DNA of 8,982 bases, from positions 1 through 8,982 of the forward strand of contig JASLFM010000241.1 of assembly GCA_030150585.1 (NCBI GenBank), given 5' to 3'. The notes below the pieces were generated by a model. That model did not search any database, had not been told where the DNA came from, and was given only the letters and a program-made list of their open reading frames with translations. A program made the translations under genes and the position numbers. Numbering within the stretch: the stretch's first letter is position 1; the number at the start of each line of letters is the position of its first letter. Below, piece by piece: positions 1 to 6,197 of this stretch. The stretch comes from Acidovorax sp. (GTDB lineage Bacteria; Pseudomonadota; Gammaproteobacteria; Burkholderiales; Burkholderiaceae_C).

Positions 1-547
1 CGCCGGCATCGTGCACCGGCTCGACAAGGACACCAGCGGCCTCATGGTCGTGGCCCGCGAGCGCGCCACGATGGACGCGCTGGTGCGCCTGATTGCCGAG
101 CGCAGCGTGAGCCGCCAGTACCTCGCGCTCGCGCACCGGGCCTGGCAGGGTGCGGTGCACCGCACCGTCGATGCGCCCATCGGCCGTGACCCGCGCAACC
201 GCCTGCGCATGGCGGTGGTCGATCTGGCGCACCACGCGGGCAAGCCGGCGCGTACCGATTTCGACTGGCTGTGCGGTAGCGAGCAGGGTTGCCTGGTGCG
301 CTGTACGCTGCACACGGGGCGCACCCACCAGATCCGCGTGCACATGGCCTCCATAGGCCATCCGCTGGTAGCCGACACGCTGTATGGGGGCGCAGCAGCC
401 GCGGGGCTGCAGCGCCAGGCGTTGCATGCCTTCCGCCTGGCGTTCATCCATCCCGCGACGGGCAGGCCGCTGGAATTCCATGCGCCGCTGCCAGAGGACA
501 TGCAGCAGGCCCTGCGGGAATGGGGACTGGGCTACAATCCGAGCTAG
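1..547 (+). CDS. rluD: RluA/RluD-family 23S rRNA pseudouridine synthase (3' part, 5' end outside window)
   Basis: This enzyme isomerises specific uridines in rRNA to pseudouridine; RluD acts on helix 69 of 23S rRNA. The first complete codon is at 2-4, and the reading frame is already open at the window edge. The frame begins A-G-I-V-HRLDKDTSGL, the RluA-family catalytic motif; the nucleophilic Asp is encoded at 23-25. Further family blocks follow: GKPARTDF, then LHTGRTHQIRVHMA (about 305-347), then HPLVADTLYGG, and near the end RQALHAFRL and the FHAPLP block. The TAG stop is at 545-547. About 181 residues are visible. The missing N-terminal part, roughly 140 residues in RluD, would carry the S4 domain. 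The family call is firm. The choice of RluD over RluA or RluC rests on the AGIVHRLDKDTSGLMVVA context and is less certain. The 3' end overlaps a possible promoter for the next unit. Confidence 0.88.
   Translation, partial: AGIVHRLDKDTSGLMVVARERATMDALVRLIAERSVSRQYLALAHRAWQGAVHRTVDAPIGRDPRNRLRMAVVDLAHHAGKPARTDFDWLCGSEQGCLVRCTLHTGRTHQIRVHMASIGHPLVADTLYGGAAAAGLQRQALHAFRLAFIHPATGRPLEFHAPLPEDMQQALREWGLGYNPS
533..538 (+). promoter_or_regulatory. Candidate sigma-70 -10 box (TACAAT) inside the end of the rluD-like gene
   Basis: TACAAT lies 7 bases before the stop codon of the upstream gene and matches the -10 consensus (TATAAT) at five of six positions. No convincing -35 element is seen at 16-18 bases upstream, where the sequence is GC-rich. 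If used, transcription would start near 545 and give scpB a leader of about 160 nucleotides. A second box in almost the same context (CTACAATC) lies at the end of hisS. Confidence 0.4.
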
Positions 548-707
548 CGGCCTCGTGGCCGAACTTCCTTCCAGCCTGATCGCGGCAACCCGCCAGGCCC
601 ATGGCACCGTGCAGTTTTTCGCGCAAGAGTGCCGACGTATCGAATCCTTCTTGCTGTCCGGTGTCTGGCATGTGATGCGCAGCGCCGCTTCCCGGAATCG
701 CTGAACC
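548..707 (+). other. Non-coding gap / probable scpB leader with small hairpins
   Basis: I see no credible gene in this 160-base stretch. CGGCC at 548-552 and GGCCG at 557-561 form a perfect 5-bp stem with a TCGT loop, directly after the upstream stop codon. A second hairpin is possible at 574-598: GCCT/AGGC outside and GCGG/CCGC inside, with a CAAC loop. A run of five T follows at 615-619. GGCAC at 603-607 can also pair with GTGCC at 629-633. This could be a weak terminator followed by a leader, or a structured 5' untranslated region. I could not match it to a known riboswitch. Confidence 0.35.
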
Positions 708-1409
708 ATGAACACGGTGGATGCCAAACGGGTCCTCGAAACCGCGCTGATCTGTGCGCAGCAGCCTGTGGCCTTGCGCGAGCTGCGCACGCTGTTCGAC
801 GACGCGCTGGGCTCCGACACGATCAAATCGCTGCTGCTGGAGTTGCAGCAGGACTGGACCCAAAAGGGTGTGGAATTGGTGCAGGTGGCCACGGGCTGGC
901 GCTTTCAGAGCCGCCCCGAGATGCGCGAATACCTGGACCGCCTCCACCCCGAGAAGCCGCCGCGCTATACGCGGGCCACGCTTGAAACCCTGGCCATCAT
1001 CGCCTACCGTCAGCCCGTGACGCGCGGCGACATCGAGGACATCCGCGGCGTGACGGTGAATAGCCTCATCATCAAGCAGCTCGAAGACCGCGGCTGGGTC
1101 GAGGTGATCGGGCACCGCGAAACGGTGGGGCGCCCGGCGCTGTTCGCGACCACGCGGCAGTTCCTGGACGACCTGGGCCTGCAGTCGCTGGACCAGTTGC
1201 CCATGCTCGAAGACACGAGCGCCCAGGCCCGCGTCTTCGGGGCGCTGGAAGCGCCCGAGGACGGGTCGCAGGAAGCCCAGTTGCCATTGGCCGAGGAGCC
1301 CCTGGCCGCGGTGCAGGCACAAGACGCAGCGGGCGGGCCCGTGGAGGAGCCCGCCATCAACGAACACGAACCCGGCGCCCCAGCAGGCGAACACGGAAAC
1401 CAGCCATGA
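708..1409 (+). CDS. scpB: Segregation and condensation protein ScpB
   Basis: ScpB is the winged-helix (kite) subunit of the SMC-ScpA-ScpB condensin, which compacts and helps segregate the chromosome. Its dimer binds the ScpA kleisin bridging the SMC heads. The 233-residue product has two winged-helix domains, about residues 5-80 and 88-155. The family signature TLAIIAYRQPVTRGDIEDIRG is at about 94-114, and the ETVGRPALFATT block at about 138-149. Residues from about 180 to the end form an acidic, Ala/Pro-rich tail that is probably disordered. The ATG at 708 is preceded by an in-frame TGA at 702-704, so no longer version is possible; the ribosome site is weak (GGAA at 694-697). The stop overlaps the rluB start as ATGA, suggesting translational coupling. 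scpA is not next to it, although it often is in other phyla. Confidence 0.93.
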   Translation: MNTVDAKRVLETALICAQQPVALRELRTLFDDALGSDTIKSLLLELQQDWTQKGVELVQVATGWRFQSRPEMREYLDRLHPEKPPRYTRATLETLAIIAYRQPVTRGDIEDIRGVTVNSLIIKQLEDRGWVEVIGHRETVGRPALFATTRQFLDDLGLQSLDQLPMLEDTSAQARVFGALEAPEDGSQEAQLPLAEEPLAAVQAQDAAGGPVEEPAINEHEPGAPAGEHGNQP

Positions 1410-2737
1410 ACGACGACACCCAACCCGACACCACCGGCGAAGCGCCCGAAGCCTCTGCGCCAAAGCCGGCTGCGCGCCGCGCACCACGCAAGAAAGCGCT
1501 TCAGCCCGCCGTGGCTGAAACGGCAGTGCAAAGCCCGGCGCCAGGTGGGGACGAGGCGACCGGCGGCGCGGAGGATGCACCGCAGGAGCGCCCCGAGGGT
1601 CGCGGGTCCCGGGGCGGGCAGGGCGCCCAGGGCGGCGGCCGGGCCGACGAGGGCTACCGCTTTGCCGACGTGGTGTCTGGCGCCTTCGACGCAGACGAGG
1701 AGCGCGCCGACGGTGTCCTGGCCAAGCGCGTGCTGCAGCCGCAGGCCGAAACGCCCAAGCTGCACAAGGTACTCGCGCAGGCGGGGCTCGGCTCGCGGCT
1801 CGAGATGGAGCAACTGATCCTGGAAGGGCGAATCTCCGTCAACAACGAGCCCGCCCACATTGGCCAGCGCGTCCAGTACGGCGACCAGGTCAAGATCAAC
1901 GGCAAGCCGATCCGGCTGCGCATCGAGCCGCCGCCTGCTCGCGTGATCGCCTACCACAAGCCCGTGGGCGAGGTCGTGACACACGATGACCCGCAGAACC
2001 GTCCGACGGTGTTCCGCAAGCTGCCGCGCCTGGCGCAGGGCAAGTGGCAGTCCGTGGGGCGGCTGGACCTGAATACCGAAGGCCTGCTGCTCTTTACGAG
2101 TTCCGGCGACTTGGCCAACAAGCTCATGCACCCCCGCTTTGGACTGGAGCGGGAGTATGCGGCGCGGGTGCTGGGTGCGCTGAGTGCCGAGGAGAAGCAG
2201 CGCCTGCTCGACGGCGTACCGCTCGACGACGGCACAGCCGCGTTCGGCTCTATCGAGGACGGCGGCGGCGAAGGGGCCAACTGCTGGTACCGCGTCACGA
2301 TCTCGGAAGGGCGCAACCGCGAGGTGCGCCGCATGTTCGAAGCGGTGGGCCATGCGGTGAGCCGGCTCATCCGTATCCGCTACGGTGCGATGCTGCTGCC
2401 GCGCGGCCTCAAGCGCGGCGCGTGGATGGAGCTCGACGAGCGCGACATCCGCGCGCTCATGCAGGCCGCGGGCATGCCGCAGGAGCGGCCCCGCATGGGG
2501 GCGGGTCAGGATGGCAGCCGCGGTCGCAGGGGTGGCGTTGCTCCCCGCTCGGGGGCTGCGCCCCGCAAGGACGGCCAGGGGCGGCGTGGCCGCGGTAACG
2601 GCGGCGGGGGCGGCGGAGCGCAGCCCGATCCCATGAAGACATCCCTGGGCTACATCGGCATGGACAGCCTCTCGCGCCAGCGTCAAGAGCAAAAGCGTGG
2701 CGGCGGCCCCCGCCGTGGGGGGCGCAATGGGCGCTAG
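1406..2737 (+). CDS. rluB: 23S rRNA pseudouridine synthase RluB (RsuA family) with long disordered ends
   Basis: RluB converts U2605 (E. coli numbering) of 23S rRNA to pseudouridine during large-subunit assembly. The product has 443 residues, considerably longer than E. coli RluB. Residues 1-115 are a low-complexity Ala/Pro/Gly/Glu/Arg extension. The S4 RNA-binding domain is at about 119-171 (LHKVLAQAGLGSR to KINGKPIRL). The catalytic domain is at about 178-345. It contains GRLDLNTEG, with the nucleophile Asp221, and EGRNREVRRMFEAVGH at 301-316. Residues 360-443 are rich in Arg and Gly (RG/RGG-like) but contain a less repetitive patch, KTSLGYIGMDSLSRQRQEQK, at 411-430. The ATG overlaps the scpB stop by 4 bases. 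The scpB-rluB pairing is widespread in bacteria. Within the RsuA family RluE or RluF are less likely, given the scpB context and the arrangement of the S4 and catalytic domains. Confidence 0.9.
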   Translation: MNDDTQPDTTGEAPEASAPKPAARRAPRKKALQPAVAETAVQSPAPGGDEATGGAEDAPQERPEGRGSRGGQGAQGGGRADEGYRFADVVSGAFDADEERADGVLAKRVLQPQAETPKLHKVLAQAGLGSRLEMEQLILEGRISVNNEPAHIGQRVQYGDQVKINGKPIRLRIEPPPARVIAYHKPVGEVVTHDDPQNRPTVFRKLPRLAQGKWQSVGRLDLNTEGLLLFTSSGDLANKLMHPRFGLEREYAARVLGALSAEEKQRLLDGVPLDDGTAAFGSIEDGGGEGANCWYRVTISEGRNREVRRMFEAVGHAVSRLIRIRYGAMLLPRGLKRGAWMELDERDIRALMQAAGMPQERPRMGAGQDGSRGRRGGVAPRSGAAPRKDGQGRRGRGNGGGGGGAQPDPMKTSLGYIGMDSLSRQRQEQKRGGGPRRGGRNGR

Positions 2738-2740
2738 AGC

Positions 2741-2758
2741 CCTGTGCCTACAGGTTTT
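2741..2758 (+). terminator. Short hairpin plus T-run after rluB, possible intrinsic terminator
   Basis: CCTGT at 2741-2745 pairs with ACAGG at 2750-2754 around a GCCT loop and is followed at once by TTTT (2755-2758). It starts 4 bases after the rluB stop codon. The stem has only 5 bp, so termination would be weak. The position before an AT-rich promoter-like region supports a transcription unit boundary. Confidence 0.4.
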
Positions 2759-2785
2759 CTGCAGTGCTCCGAAACGCGAGCCCGC

Positions 2786-2791
2786 TAGAAT
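2786..2791 (+). promoter_or_regulatory. Candidate -10 box (TAGAAT) for ndk
   Basis: TAGAAT matches the -10 consensus at five of six positions. It sits in the one clearly AT-rich stretch of the window (about 2786-2848), 54 bases before the ndk ATG. The hexamers at 16-19 bases spacing upstream are not TTGACA-like, so the -35 element is unassigned. It would drive ndk and probably rlmN. Confidence 0.4.
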
Positions 2792-2833
2792 TAAAGGTTT
2801 TGTCCACTCGGCAAAAAATATTGCAACAACATT

Positions 2834-2837
2834 AGGA
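2834..2837 (+). promoter_or_regulatory. Shine-Dalgarno site deciding the ndk start
   Basis: AGGA lies 8 bases before the ATG at 2846. It is too close to the in-frame TTG at 2840 to serve that codon. This places the start at ATG 2846. Confidence 0.7.
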
Positions 2838-2845
2838 AATTGAAA

Positions 2846-3271
2846 ATGGCTATCGAACGCACTCTCTCCATCATCAAGCCCGACGCCGTCGCCAAGAACG
2901 TGATCGGCCAGATTTACGCGCGCTTCGAGGCTGCCGGCCTGAAGGTGGTGGCTGCCCGCATGATGCACCTGTCCCGCCTGGAAGCCGAGCAGTTCTACGC
3001 CGTGCACAAGGCCCGCCCCTTCTTCAAGGATCTGGTGGACTTCATGATCTCCGGCCCCGTGATGGTCCAGGCGCTGGAGGGCGAGAACGCCATCCTGAAG
3101 AACCGCGAGCTGATGGGCGCCACCGATCCCAAGAAGGCCGAGCCCGGCACGATCCGCGCCGACTTCGCCGACAGCATCGACGCCAACGCCGTGCACGGCT
3201 CCGACGCGCCCGAGACGGCAGCGGTGGAAGTGGCCTTCTTCTTCCCCGGCCTGAACATCTACTCGCGCTGA
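2846..3271 (+). CDS. ndk: Nucleoside diphosphate kinase
   Basis: Ndk transfers the gamma phosphate of ATP to other nucleoside diphosphates through a phosphohistidine and so balances NTP and dNTP pools in the cytoplasm. The product is 141 residues, the usual length for proteobacterial Ndk. The N-terminus reads MAIERTLSIIKPDAV, the standard opening. The active-site histidine is His117 in NAVHGSDAPETA, the same number as in E. coli. Arg104 in GTIRADFA is also the expected nucleotide-binding residue. The start is the ATG with AGGA 8 bases upstream; the in-frame TTG six bases earlier would add two residues and is not supported. The AT-rich leader fits a well-expressed gene. rlmN follows after 26 bases and is probably co-transcribed. 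Confidence 0.97.
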   Translation: MAIERTLSIIKPDAVAKNVIGQIYARFEAAGLKVVAARMMHLSRLEAEQFYAVHKARPFFKDLVDFMISGPVMVQALEGENAILKNRELMGATDPKKAEPGTIRADFADSIDANAVHGSDAPETAAVEVAFFFPGLNIYSR

Positions 3272-3297
3272 TTGCGCAGCCTGGCGCCCGTGCGGAC

Positions 3298-4419
3298 ATG
3301 ACGACGAATCTGCTCGACTTCGATCTGGACGGGCTGGCCGCTTTTTGCGAGCGGCTGGGTGAAAAGCGCTTTCGCGCCACGCAACTCTTCCGCTGGATCC
3401 ACCAGCGGGGCGCGAGCGATTTCGACCAGATGAGCGATCTGGCCAAATCGCTGCGCGAAAAGCTCAAGGGGCATGCCCATGTCACCGGGCTACCCGTGAT
3501 TTCCGAGCACACCTCGGCGGACGGCACGGTGAAGTGGCTGTTCGACGTGGGCGACGGCAACGCCGTCGAATCCGTATTCATCCCCGAGGACGACCGGGGC
3601 ACGTTGTGCGTGTCCTCCCAGGCGGGCTGCGCCGTGGGCTGCCGCTTCTGCTCCACGGGGCACCAGGGCTTCAGCCGCAACCTCACCACCGGCGAGATCC
3701 TGGCCCAGCTCTGGTTTGCCGAGCACAGCCTGCGTCGGCGGCTGGGCACTGACGAGCGCGTGATTTCCAACGTCGTCATGATGGGCATGGGCGAGCCGCT
3801 GCAGAACTACACGGCGCTGGTGCCTGCGCTCAAGGCCATGCTGGACGACCATGGCTACGGCCTGTCGCGCCGCCGCGTGACCGTATCGACCTCGGGCGTG
3901 GTGCCCATGATGGACCGGCTTGCGCAAGACTGCCCTGTGGCGCTCGCCGTGTCGCTGCATGCGCCCAATGACCCGCTGCGCGACAACCTCGTGCCGCTCA
4001 ACCGCAAGTACCCCATCGAGGAGCTGCTGCAGGCCTGCCTGCGCTACCTCGAGCACGCGCCGCGGGACTTCATTACCTTCGAATACTGCATGCTCGATGG
4101 TGTGAACGACCAGCCCGAGCATGCGCGCCAACTGATCGAGCTGGTGCGTGGCCACGGGCAAGGCAAGGTTTGGTGCAAGTTCAACCTGATTCCCTTCAAT
4201 CCCTTCCCTGCGTCGGGACTGTTGCGTTCCCCCACCAGGCAGGTGGCCGAGTTCGCCAAAATCCTCACTGATGCGGGCATTGTCACCACGGTGCGCAAGA
4301 CGCGCGGCGATGATATCGATGCCGCGTGCGGCCAACTGGCGGGCGATGTGAAGGACCGCACACGCGCGGCGGAGCGCATGGCGCGCCAGCGCACCATCGC
4401 GCTCAAGCCCGTGGCCTAG
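3298..4419 (+). CDS. rlmN: Dual-specificity rRNA/tRNA adenine-C2 methyltransferase RlmN
   Basis: RlmN is a radical SAM enzyme that methylates C2 of A2503 in 23S rRNA and of A37 in a subset of tRNAs, affecting translational accuracy. The product has 373 residues, close to E. coli RlmN (384). An N-terminal accessory domain (about 1-90) is followed by the radical SAM core. The [4Fe-4S] cysteines are Cys111, Cys115 and Cys118 in CAVGCRFC. The two mechanistic cysteines are also present: Cys104 in GTLCVSSQAG and Cys344 in DAACGQLAG (equivalent to E. coli C118 and C355). MMGMGEPLQN (161-170) is the SAM-binding GEP motif, and VSLHAPND (218-225) is typical of the family. All residues needed for activity are visible. 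It differs from the resistance methyltransferase Cfr in its RlmN-like N-terminus and its core-genome setting. The start ATG lacks a clear Shine-Dalgarno sequence. Confidence 0.96.
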   Translation: MTTNLLDFDLDGLAAFCERLGEKRFRATQLFRWIHQRGASDFDQMSDLAKSLREKLKGHAHVTGLPVISEHTSADGTVKWLFDVGDGNAVESVFIPEDDRGTLCVSSQAGCAVGCRFCSTGHQGFSRNLTTGEILAQLWFAEHSLRRRLGTDERVISNVVMMGMGEPLQNYTALVPALKAMLDDHGYGLSRRRVTVSTSGVVPMMDRLAQDCPVALAVSLHAPNDPLRDNLVPLNRKYPIEELLQACLRYLEHAPRDFITFEYCMLDGVNDQPEHARQLIELVRGHGQGKVWCKFNLIPFNPFPASGLLRSPTRQVAEFAKILTDAGIVTTVRKTRGDDIDAACGQLAGDVKDRTRAAERMARQRTIALKPVA

Positions 4420-4440
4420 CGCGGTACGTATTCCATTTTC

Positions 4441-4447
4441 AAGGAGG
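4441..4447 (+). promoter_or_regulatory. Strong Shine-Dalgarno site for pilF
   Basis: AAGGAGG is the best ribosome-binding site in the window. It lies 6 bases before the ATG at 4454 and 9 before a second, adjacent in-frame ATG at 4457, so either could be used. It suggests pilF is translated independently of rlmN. Confidence 0.75.
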
Positions 4448-4453
4448 CTCTGC

Positions 4454-5290
4454 ATGATGGGACGGGTTGTGAATGGGCTGCAGTGGAGCCGCTGGACGCT
4501 GGGTGCCTGTGGCCTCGCGCTGGCCGCCGCTGCGGGCCTGGGAGGCTGCGCGGCGCAAGGTGGCGGCATGGCTGCCAGTGCCGGCTCCGAGATCGTGACC
4601 CCTTCGGACGAGACCGAGGTCCACCGCCGCGCGCGCATCCGGCTCGAACTGGCGGCCAACTACTTCGAGATGGGCCAGACGACCGTAGCGCTGGACGAGG
4701 TCAAGCAGGCGCTGGCCACCGAGCCGAACTATGCCGATGCCTACAACCTGCGCGGCCTGATCTACATGCGGCTGAACGACTTCGGCCTGGCCGAGGAGAG
4801 TTTCCGGCGCGCCGCAGCCTTGCTCCCGTCGGACCCCGACGTGGCGCACAACTACGGCTGGCTGCTGTGCCAACAGAAAAAGTACGCCGAAAGCGACCAG
4901 CAGTTCCAGCGCGCGCTGGCGCAGCCGTCTTATACGGGCCGCAGCAAGACCTACATGGCCCAGGGGCTGTGTCTGCAGGCCGCGGGCAAGCAGGCCGAGG
5001 CGGAGCAGATCCTGCTCAAATCCTACGAGCTCGATCCCGGCAATCCCGTGGTGGGCTACCACCTCGCGGCCCTGATGCAGCGCCGCGGCGAGTTGCAGCG
5101 TGCGCAGTTCTACATCCGCCGCCTGAACAACAGCGAGTTGGCCAATTCCGAATCGCTGTGGCTGGGTATCAAGATCGAGAGGGCGCTGGACAACCAGGTG
5201 GCGATGCGGCAGCTCGCCGAGCAGTTGCGCAAGCGCTTCCCGGAATCGCGGGAATACGCCGCATTTGAACGAGGTGCATTCAATGAGTGA
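4454..5290 (+). CDS. pilF: Type IV pilus biogenesis/stability lipoprotein PilF (PilW), TPR protein
   Basis: PilF/PilW is the outer-membrane lipoprotein pilotin that helps the PilQ secretin insert and assemble for type IV pili. The 278-residue product begins with a hydrophobic signal segment (about 14-31) ending in the lipobox LGGC, with the lipidated residue Cys32. The +2 residue is Ala, consistent with outer-membrane sorting. The mature part is a series of tetratricopeptide repeats, at about 59-91, 92-125, 128-157, 165-195 and 196-225, with a sixth, weaker unit at 232-263. Length and layout match the PilF/PilW family. Position between rlmN and rodZ is the conserved location of pilF in beta- and gammaproteobacteria. 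The start could also be the next codon, Met2. The 3' end overlaps rodZ by 8 bases. Whether this organism makes type IV pili cannot be judged here. Confidence 0.9.
   Translation: MMGRVVNGLQWSRWTLGACGLALAAAAGLGGCAAQGGGMAASAGSEIVTPSDETEVHRRARIRLELAANYFEMGQTTVALDEVKQALATEPNYADAYNLRGLIYMRLNDFGLAEESFRRAAALLPSDPDVAHNYGWLLCQQKKYAESDQQFQRALAQPSYTGRSKTYMAQGLCLQAAGKQAEAEQILLKSYELDPGNPVVGYHLAALMQRRGELQRAQFYIRRLNNSELANSESLWLGIKIERALDNQVAMRQLAEQLRKRFPESREYAAFERGAFNE
5271..5274 (+). promoter_or_regulatory. Shine-Dalgarno site deciding the rodZ start
   Basis: GAGG inside the last codons of pilF lies 8 bases before ATG 5283. An in-frame TTG at 5265 would add six residues but is upstream of this site, so ATG 5283 is preferred. 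Confidence 0.6.
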
Positions 5291-6197
5291 GGGGGCAGTG
5301 CAGGAAACGGGCGGGGCCATGGGGCCGACGGCGGGCATGCTGCTGCGGCAGGCGCGCGAGGCCGCAGGCATGCACATCGCAGCCCTGGCGGTCTCTCTGA
5401 AGGTGCCCGTGAGCAAGCTCGAAGCGCTCGAAGCGGACAACTTCACGGCGCTGCCGGACGCGGTCTTCGTGCGTGCCCTGGCCTCCAGCGTGTGCCGCAC
5501 GCTCAAGGTCGACCCCGGCGCCGTGCTGGCGCGCCTGCCCCAAAGCCAGCCGCCGCGCCTGGCGACCGACAGCGCGGGCATCAATGCCGCGTTCAAGGAC
5601 CCGCATGCCAAGGCCCCCGCACCGCTGGGCGCATCGTCCAGCTCGCGCAAAGCGGCCCTGGCGGTGCTGGCATTGCTGGTCGGCGCTGCCCTGGTGTACT
5701 TCCTGCCGCATGGTGCGTTGGAGTCCCTGCGTCCCCAGGCTGCATCGTCAGTTGATGCAGCGCCTGTAACTGCACAGGCCCTGGTGGAGTCCCAGCCGGT
5801 TGCAGAGCCGGTGCCTGTGCCGGCTGCGCAGCCACTTGTGCCTGCACCCGCGGCCTCCGCTGCCGCGGTACCGGCCGCTGCCGTGACGGCCGCGAGCGCG
5901 CCCGCCCCGGCGCCTGCTGCACAGGCCCCGGCCACCGTGGCGGCGGAGGCTGCAACGGCCCCGGGCATTGTCGAGTTCCGTGCCTCCGGCGAGTCCTGGG
6001 TCCAGGTGCGTGACGCATCGGGCGCAGTCACGTTCCAGCGCAGCCTGAAGGCGGGGGAGGCCGCTTCGGCATCCGGAAAGCCACCGCTGTCCGTGGTCGT
6101 GGGCAGGGTCAATGCCACCGAGGTGTTCGTGCGCGGCGCGCTGTTCGATCTGGCATCCGTAGCCCGCGAAAACGTGGCCCGCTTTGAGGTGAAGTAA
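5283..6197 (+). CDS. rodZ: Cell-shape protein RodZ (HTH-TM-DUF4115)
   Basis: RodZ is a bitopic inner-membrane protein that binds MreB filaments through its cytoplasmic helix-turn-helix domain and couples them to the elongation machinery, keeping cells rod-shaped. The 304-residue product has an N-terminal HTH_25 domain (about 18-85; LLRQAREAAGMHIAALAVSL opens it). A basic SSSRK boundary comes next, then one transmembrane helix (about 124-142). A periplasmic Ala/Pro/Val-rich linker spans about 150-226. The C-terminal DUF4115 beta domain is at about 229-304 (VEFRASGESWVQVRDASG). The domain order is diagnostic. The chosen start overlaps the pilF stop by 8 bases, and the TAA stop shares its last A with the ispG ATG, so pilF-rodZ-ispG are likely translationally coupled. 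The linker is compositionally biased and probably variable in length between relatives. It may instead be annotated simply as a helix-turn-helix protein; I see no sign that it is a DNA-binding regulator. Confidence 0.9.
   Translation: MSEGAVQETGGAMGPTAGMLLRQAREAAGMHIAALAVSLKVPVSKLEALEADNFTALPDAVFVRALASSVCRTLKVDPGAVLARLPQSQPPRLATDSAGINAAFKDPHAKAPAPLGASSSSRKAALAVLALLVGAALVYFLPHGALESLRPQAASSVDAAPVTAQALVESQPVAEPVPVPAAQPLVPAPAASAAAVPAAAVTAASAPAPAPAAQAPATVAAEAATAPGIVEFRASGESWVQVRDASGAVTFQRSLKAGEAASASGKPPLSVVVGRVNATEVFVRGALFDLASVARENVARFEVK

Noticed and set aside
575..615. A GGCAACC...CCGTGC stretch reminiscent of parts of a SAM-I (S-box) riboswitch
   Set aside because: The required upstream AGAG and GAGGGA/GGCCC elements and the closing P1 helix are missing, and scpB is not a methionine-metabolism gene.
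1010..3196. A 728-codon minus-strand open frame across scpB, rluB and ndk
   Set aside because: It is in register with rluB and ndk, the same codon-bias effect. It also runs through a promoter-like intergenic region, and its product has no recognisable family.
3298..4419. Possible Cfr-type antibiotic resistance methyltransferase
   Set aside because: Sequence layout, conserved cysteines and the ndk-rlmN-pilF setting all fit chromosomal RlmN.
5234..5249. A 16-base exact match (CGCTTCCCGGAATCGC) between 686-701 and the end of pilF
   Set aside because: The pilF copy encodes ordinary residues (RFPESR). A 16-base match is only mildly unlikely in 9 kb of GC-rich sequence, and nothing else flanks it.
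5283..6197. RodZ as a transcription regulator because of its helix-turn-helix domain
   Set aside because: The HTH is followed by a membrane helix and DUF4115, the RodZ arrangement, in which the HTH binds MreB.
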